From assembly GCA_027186245.1 (NCBI GenBank), contig CP114487.1, forward strand, positions 7,497,001 through 7,561,000: a stretch of 64,000 nucleotides of DNA, read 5' to 3'. Below, in pieces: positions 47,092 through 64,000 of this stretch. The notes under the pieces are model-generated. The model made no database searches. It was not told the origin of the DNA and saw nothing but the letters and a program-made list of their open reading frames with translations. Source of the stretch: Coriaria nepalensis. Taxonomy: Eukaryota; Streptophyta; Magnoliopsida; Cucurbitales; Coriariaceae. The translations under genes and the position numbers were made by a program. Each line of letters begins with the position of its first letter. Positions within the stretch are counted from its first letter, which is position 1.

Positions 47092-48004
47092 CCAATCTTT
47101 TGCGAGAAACAAGATCCTATTGATATGCTTCTTCCTCATGAAGAATCAAATTTGATTGATATAAACCCCAATCATCTTCCTCGATCATTGGAAGTCTTGT
47201 TGGATTTTTTTTCCCCCAAGATCCACATGAAGAACATGAATCAGATCGTTCAAATTCAATTTTTTTGTAAGGAATAACCAGATCGATCAAATTAGATTTC
47301 TCATAAAAATTCGATTCAATTCGAAAAAAATAGATCATTTCAATTAATTTTCTCAAAAAAAAAAATTGTATTATTACAATCTTTTTTTTTATACAAGAAA
47401 CTAGATGGAGTTTCACTGTTTTTTTTCCTTTTTTTTATTTTTTTCTTTTGAGGAAAAAAATAATAATAAAAATAATAAGAAATTAATATGAGAAAAAAAA
47501 AAAAAAATAAAAAAATAAAAGAATAATAAATATTTTTTTTTAATAATTTATATTAATGTGTTATATTAGCTTTATCTGTCGAAAATTTTGGACGACCTAT
47601 ATCCGGAGGAGGAGGGAGAGAGAAGCGAAAGTAGTATGAGAAGAGAAGACCTACTCTTACGCGGAAAGGTCACATGAATACTTGGACACAATCACATTGA
47701 TGGAAGAGCTGTTAACTTTTCCGAGTAGTCGTTACATTTACATTTACATATTTACATTTTAGGTAAAATCATAATTTTTATTTTATTTTATTTTATTTTA
47801 TTTTCTCGAAAGCATTACAGGAACAGGGAAGCCGACATCTTCGTGTCTGAAACGAGGATTTTTGAAAATCAAATTAAAAAATAAATAAAAAGGAGAAGAA
47901 ATCATTGAATTGAGGGATTCTGAAAGCCGTTTTAATCTAGGGATAGCGACAGATAAGGAAGATGCTGCCTCCTTAAATAACAATGGCGAGCCACGACGCG
48001 TAAT
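47092..48004. other. Intergenic region and promoter of the SUN gene
   Basis: A/T-rich with long A and T runs near 47340-47540 and a TTTTA repeat at about 47779-47805. The open frames at 47086-47416 are unsupported. TTAAATAA at about 47973-47980 is a possible TATA-like element of the SUN gene. Confidence 0.45.
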
Positions 48005-48133
48005 TTAATTCTCCTCCTCCTCTCTTCTTCTTCTTCTTCTACGCCTCTCTTTTCGATTCGCTTTCTCCGATCTCGAGTGAATTCCTTTTGCATTGTTATT
48101 GTTTATTTGCTGCTGTTAGATTCGAAGCACGTA

Positions 48134-48687
48134 ATGCTGATTCCGAATCTCCAGGTGAGGTCCTTGGGCGATGTGATTTGGATCGTTATGTGAGATCTGC
48201 TTCTGATCGGCTACCTCTGTGCCTGTGTTTCTTGTCCTCTTGATCACAAAGCTGAGGCTCTATTAACTGTGACTTTTGAATCGAATCCGGAAATTGCGCA
48301 GGTTGAGATTTCTCTTTCTCTTATTGTTTCCGTTTGTGTACCAATATACCTGGACTATATATGCGTAATCCAAACGTATGGAATTGGAAAAAGTTCAAGG
48401 AACTAGTTGCTTATTACTTGTTTACATCTTACAATTCCGTAGAATTCTACTTATTGTGCAGGTTGAGATTTCTCCTCTTTTTTCTTTTTTAATCTTTTCA
48501 CTTTTGGATTGTCGAAGTAACGGATGTTCTTGCTTCTTCTGATGCAGGGTGCTTCTACCTAGTTATCCTGTCACTAAATGGTCATCGGAGGTCTTTGTTG
48601 ATGTGCGATGCAGAGGTCGCGCAGAGCTCTTCTGCAGAGAGGAGCTTTAGAGAAAGCTATGAATGCAAGGAACAGTTTGTTTTATAA
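48134..48687 (+). promoter_or_regulatory. Leader of the SUN gene with three upstream ORFs
   Basis: A leader intron of about 48155-48547 is predicted (CCAG/GTGAGG, GATGCAG). Spliced, the leader has three upstream ATGs. uORF1 has 11 codons and starts at 48134 before the intron. uORF2 has 7 codons (48578-48601). uORF3 has 28 codons (48601-48687). The uORF2 stop overlaps the uORF3 start as TGATG, and uORF3 overlaps the main ATG at 48608 in another frame. Such an arrangement would be expected to lower translation of the main ORF. The transcript start and splice are inferred. Confidence 0.5.
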
Positions 48688-51155
48688 AGTCTCTTTGTCT
48701 TTGGTTTTTGTCTTGTGGGGTTTTTTCTTCCTCTTTAGCTTGTGGATTAGACACGGTGATGGTTACAGAGGTGAGCTTCAAACTAAATAAATCATCTTTA
48801 CCTTTATAAATTTTGTTGAAATTTTGAAAGAGTATGAGGAGTTGAGCTGTTGTATATTTTTGCTAAGTTAGAGAAATACTACCGTCTCTGATAAAAGAAA
48901 TATCCATCATTTGCTAGTGAAAATAATCAAAGTTTCTAACTGAAAAATACAAGATTAATATGATAAAATGGCGAATAGGCAGAACTTTTATTGCGTAATT
49001 TAAACTCTGAGACTTCTTGTTTATTGCTTTCATTTCTTTCCGATTTGTTTGCATGAAGTTGCCTGCGGAGTTCACTTTTCTGTTGCTTCCAACCACAATT
49101 CACCTTTGAAACTTACTACAGATATAATTTGTTGTCACCTTCTCATTTTTAAATGGGGTTGACTCTACTTTCAGATGGCATATCAACCTGGAATGAACCT
49201 AAGCTGGGATTTGGTGAGAACTCTCACTTCATCAACGATTATCCATGGGAAGAAACTAATTCTTTCACTTCTATAAAGGATACATGCCCAAATGTTGCTA
49301 TAACTAGAGGTCTTAACAGTGAGATACTTTATACTGAAAAAAGTACAAATCAAATTTTAACTAAAGGAAATAGAGATAAAACCCTAGCTTATGAGGAACA
49401 ATCCAAGTTGGAGAACTCTGGTTCGGAAGTGAGACCTGAAAATGATTCTCCAAAGACAGATCATCGCTTGTCTCTTTCAGTTCCACTCGGTCTTGATGAA
49501 TTCAAAAGTAGAGCATTAGCACCCAAAAGTAAATCCGGAACTCCTGAGGCTGGAAGCATTACACATAGAGTGGAACCTGGGGGTGCAGAGTACAATTATG
49601 CTTCGGCTTCGAAGGGAGCAAAGGTCCTGGCTTTCAACAAGGAAGCCAAAGGAGCCTCTAATATTTTAGGCAAAGACAAAGACAAATACCTCAGGAATCC
49701 ATGTTCTGCTGAAGATAAATATGTAATCATAGAACTTTCCGAAGAAACCTTGGTAGATACGATTGAGATAGCTAACTTTGAGCACTATTCTTCTAACTTG
49801 AAAAGTTTTGAGCTTCTTGGGAGTTTGGTTTATCCTACGGAAGAATGGGTCAAGCTTGGAAATTATACTGCAGCAAATGTAAAGCATGCTCAACGGTTTG
49901 TTCTTCAGGAGCCAAAATGGGTGAGATATCTGAGGTTAAATCTTCTGAGTCATTACGGTTCTGAATTCTATTGCACCGTAAGTGCTGTTGAAATCTACGG
50001 AGTGGATGCAGTTGAGCGAATGCTAGAGGATCTAATATCTGTTCAAGATAATCCATTTGTGTCTGAGGAAGTTTTAGGTGATAAGAAATTGGTTTCTTCA
50101 AACTCCAAAGCTATTGACGAGGACAAAAAACATGTCAAAGAAGTGGAATCTCCCTCCTCAGGAGAAAACACTAACGTGATACAGGAAAACATGAATGGAA
50201 AAACAGATGTGCCTGAGACAGGTGAAGAATTGCGCCATCAACAAGCTGGAAGAATGCCTGGAGACACTGTTCTGAAGATACTGATGCAGAAAGTCCGTTC
50301 ATTAGATTTAAATTTATCCGTTTTGGAGCGTTATCTAGAGGAACTAAACTCCAAATATGGAAAAATATTCAAGGATTTTGACAGTGACATGGAAGAGAAA
50401 GACATAATATTAGAAAAGATCCGAGCTGACTTAAGGAACCTCCTTGAAAATCAGTGGGCCTCTGTATGTTGAACCTTCCTCCTTCAGAATTTTGTTCCTT
50501 GTGATTTATATTCAATATGTATGTCCTTGGTGCTATATGTGATGATTCATTTTTACAATTTGGTCCTTGCAGGATAGAGACATTCTTGAGCTCATTTCTT
50601 GGAGATCTCATGTTTCAAAACAGTTGGAGAATATAATTGAAGACAATGCAATTCTCAGGTCATGATTCTTGTTTGTATATATTTGAAATTTGGGAGTAAT
50701 GTTAGTTTATAGATTGTTGTGGTAAAAAACCATTTCATAGTTTTAACTGATTTTCGTGCTAGTAATGAGTTCAAGTATTAACTTGGGCATTGAAAATGAG
50801 TTAGTAGTTTAGTGTTAGCGCACTCATCCGAGACTGAAAACTTATAGTGATTCTCTTATTAAAAAGAGTATTAGTTGATGTACTAATATAAGTGTCTCTG
50901 GTGTGCAGATCTGAAGTCGAAAAGGTCCGAGAAAATCAAATATTTGTAGAAAACAAGGGTATTACAATACTTGTCATATGTATTATTTTTTCATTTTTTG
51001 CTCTCTTCCGGCTATTTCTCGATGTTTTGGTCGGTGTTTATAAGGCTTTGAGTGGTCAAAGGACAAGTCAGTCCCAAGAATTTTGTTGCACAATTCCATC
51101 GTGGCTCTTGTTGCTACTCGGGTGTACTACTATTATGTTCATACAATCAGTATAA
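48608..51155 (+). CDS. Mid-SUN domain protein, SUN3/SUN4/SUN5 type (4 coding exons, 594 aa)
   Basis: Exons are 48608-48770, 49175-50463, 50573-50658 and 50909-51155, all GT-AG and in phase. An N-terminal membrane segment lies at about residues 29-50. A Ser/Lys-rich luminal stretch leads to the SUN domain at about 185-331 ([51 protein letters not shown]). A coiled-coil-like part follows, then two C-terminal membrane segments ([20 protein letters not shown] and [16 protein letters not shown]). A central SUN domain with C-terminal membrane segments is the plant mid-SUN layout (AtSUN3-5), found in the ER and nuclear envelope and linked to nuclear morphology and seed development. The start was chosen because [17 protein letters not shown] N-termini are typical of the family; 49153 is intronic. 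Confidence 0.92.
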
Positions 51156-53040
51156 TGGTAATAATCTAGAGGCATTCTAGAATATAGTAGGAATATTCAC
51201 TCTGGTACCATGGTCCCAGTGGGACCTCAGTGTATCCACGTAGATGCTCCTAGTATATTAGAATCTCTGATAAACTTTTGTTTCATCTATATATCTTTTG
51301 CTTTATTGATGTGAAGTAAGTGATCGGATAAAAAATAATGGGGATAAAAATTGAAAAAAAGAAAGTATAGATAAAATTTTTAAATAATTTTCTTAGTGCC
51401 ATGCAAAAACTATCACTTCAACTTGTTTATTGGAAAAAGTGATCAGAGGGATTAAAAAATTCAATTTCAATAATATAATGATTAAATAGTTCGTTAGAAC
51501 CATAGAGACGAATTCGTGTAAACCGAACTATCCAAAAATAAAAAAGTGACAACCTAATAAGTAAAAGAACAAATTGAAATTACGAGGGTAGTAGTATGCA
51601 CAATATTGACTACCGCAATTTATTGATTGGACAAACTTTCAAAATACTTATAATCTATCCCAAATCAAGTATCAAATCAGTAACCCTAATCAAGTATCAA
51701 ATCCATATCCCCACACAACTAAGGGTGCATTGGTCGAGTGGCTCAAGTTTGAAAGATTTTCATAGCCGACCCGAATATGATAAGTTCTTGAAATTTTAAC
51801 TCATGGCCAATCAAAATACCTTAGAAATTAGGCCAAAACATCGGATTGAGTTAGGCATAAACACGCGGTTGATCGATTATTTACTTAAATTTAAAATAAA
51901 TAAATAAACTTAATAATCAATAATATTGTTAGTATCAAAACCATATTTTTAAAATCTAAATTATATTTAACAAGAACGAAAATTAAAATTAAAAGTCAAT
52001 TCATTGAACAACAAATTCAATAAAATAAAAAACGGTTGAATTTAATATTTTTTATTTTTTATTTTTTTTCTTTCTTTAAGCTTGATATCTTTAGCAAGGT
52101 AAAGTAAAATAAAAATGTTTAGAAGGTTTTGGAATAATTTTTAAGTAATAGGTAAAATAAAATAAAATAATTACTGAATTTTAATATAAAAAAGAGGAGT
52201 GGCGGAGAGTAGGAGAGTGAAGTGAAGTGAAGTGAAGTGAAGGGAGAGTCAAGATAGTTACTAAGGCAGAAAAGATGATTTGAGCCTATCAACTTATCTA
52301 TATGTATGATATAGTAAAGTGTTAATATATAAGAATCTATATACTGTGAACATACTGAAACTGTTTAACCTTAATATATATATATATATATTTGATCGGT
52401 TCTTTTTAAATTTATTTTCCGATCAAATATTTCGAATTTAGTTCAGATTAAACCCGTAACTAATTCATATTCATTAAACCTACACATTTTAAATAATCAA
52501 TTTAAATTTAGACCGGAGATGACTAATTTTCTGCATACTCTACCCACCCGCAACATAAGGAGGGTGTGATTCTCCCTCGTAGGAAATCTTTTGGGCGTAA
52601 TTTTTTTCCCCTCTTTTATTATTATTATCATGGGCATAAGAGACTTGGGCTTAAATGCGTATACTCTGGAGTCTACACTACTTTTATAAATGTCTGGTTA
52701 AATTCCGAGTCCGATAAATTAAAATGATAAAACTAATCAAATAGAAAATTAGTAAAAACAAGTTATTATCATTTCTTACACTTGAGACGTATCGGATTTT
52801 CACTCATATTTCGGTTCAAATGCACATCTAAATAGTGTTGGCGATATTTTTCTAAAGCCAATTTGAGTCATTGCACATTAAAACTGAATCCCGTCCTACA
52901 TAATCCAGTTTAGAATCAATTTTGGGCTCTGGGCTCACATAATCCAATACCTCCACTAAGTTTGCAATTTCATCCCCAGATGAAAAAGACAAAAAAAAAT
53001 AAAATATATATATATATATATATAGAAGGGATCACAGAGA
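51156..53040. other. Intergenic region, no gene
   Basis: AT-rich. It holds an AGTGA pentamer repeat at about 52215-52241, TA/AT runs near 52376-52391, and an AT run at 53004-53025. I see no transposon motif. The right end is probably the 3' flank of the DRP2 gene. Confidence 0.5.
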
Positions 53041-53425
53041 TTGAAAAAATACACATAGAGAATTAGAGAATCAATACAACCCAAAGTACATCTATAAGTC
53101 CAAAAATAGAACATTGAAATCAGTCGAACAGGTAAGATATTGGATCCACGAATATAATAATTTGGAGTTGAAGGATGCTTTCAAATCCAGTTGTTTGATC
53201 AAATGGGGAAGGACAGACTGACACCTGGCAGTTGAGGAACTTTAAAAAAAAACACTCGATCTCCCCCATCTTATATATTGATATGATCCTAAGGAAATTC
53301 ATATATGAATTTCAGGAAAAGACCAGTTTTCCTCGAACAATCATTTTCTAACCGCAGCTCAGCATTTCATCATCCACCCAAAAATGCAAAAGAATATAAC
53401 ACTGGAATCGTGAGAAATTCAACTT

Positions 53426-64000
<10,575 letters not shown>

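Noticed and set aside
49153..49174. ATG at 49153 as start of the SUN protein
   Set aside because: It lies in the intron before an acceptor at 49174; the upstream exon at 48608 supplies the family N-terminus and membrane segment.
51720..51790. tRNA-like run GGTCGAGTGGCTCAAG
   Set aside because: No matching acceptor stem or TTCRA arm at the right distance; not a tRNA gene.

Overview
This is a window of a nuclear plant genome, most likely a woody or herbaceous eudicot. It is AT-rich, with intron-containing genes and GT-AG splice sites. The proteins are plant-type: an ATG8-interacting protein, a class B GH9 endoglucanase, a mid-SUN protein and a DRP2 dynamin. The repeats are typical plant LTR retrotransposons with TGGTATCAGAGC-like primer sites and TTGAGGGGGA-like polypurine tracts. 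I cannot name the species. All gene models were built by hand from splice signals, reading phase and recognition of families.

Layout. 1-1.7 kb is the 5' part of a minus-strand Ty1/copia element, cut by the window edge. 2.4-4.0 kb is an ATI1/ATI2-like autophagy receptor (+). 4.77-5.07 kb is the molybdopterin synthase small subunit (MOCS2A/CNX7, -). 6.0-11.3 kb is a decayed Ty3/gypsy chromovirus-type element, possibly inside a 5'UTR intron of the MOCS2A gene. 13.4-16.5 kb is the 3' part and LTR of a second copia family. 17.6-25.5 kb is a 14-exon SCYL2-type pseudokinase gene (+, 912 aa). 26.0-27.2 kb holds two inverted-repeat DNA elements. 28.3-31.5 kb holds minisatellite-like repeats and a broken copia gag-pol. 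33.7-35.4 kb is a three-exon GH9 endoglucanase gene (+, 497 aa). 37.7-39.2 kb is a four-exon small RRM protein gene (-, 179 aa). 39.85-42.1 kb is a truncated copia LTR followed by a LINE-like 3' tail. 42.56-47.09 kb is an old copia element with both LTRs (-). 48.0-51.2 kb is a mid-SUN gene (+, 594 aa) with an upstream-ORF-rich leader. 53.4-64.0 kb is a DRP2-type dynamin gene (-), complete except for its first coding exon, which runs off the right edge. One of its introns holds a small complete LTR element with an intact AGTAT duplication.

The genes do not form a pathway cluster. Several concern membranes: SCYL2 and DRP2 both act in clathrin-mediated trafficking, ATI1 in ER/plastid autophagy, and mid-SUN proteins in the ER and nuclear envelope. 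In a plant genome this is most simply coincidence. The least ordinary signals are the TRIM-like element and its nested repeats in the DRP2 intron, the gypsy element that may sit in the MOCS2A leader intron, the stop/start-overlapping upstream ORFs of the SUN gene, and the 0.75-kb long-inverted-repeat element with a GC-richer core at 26 kb.
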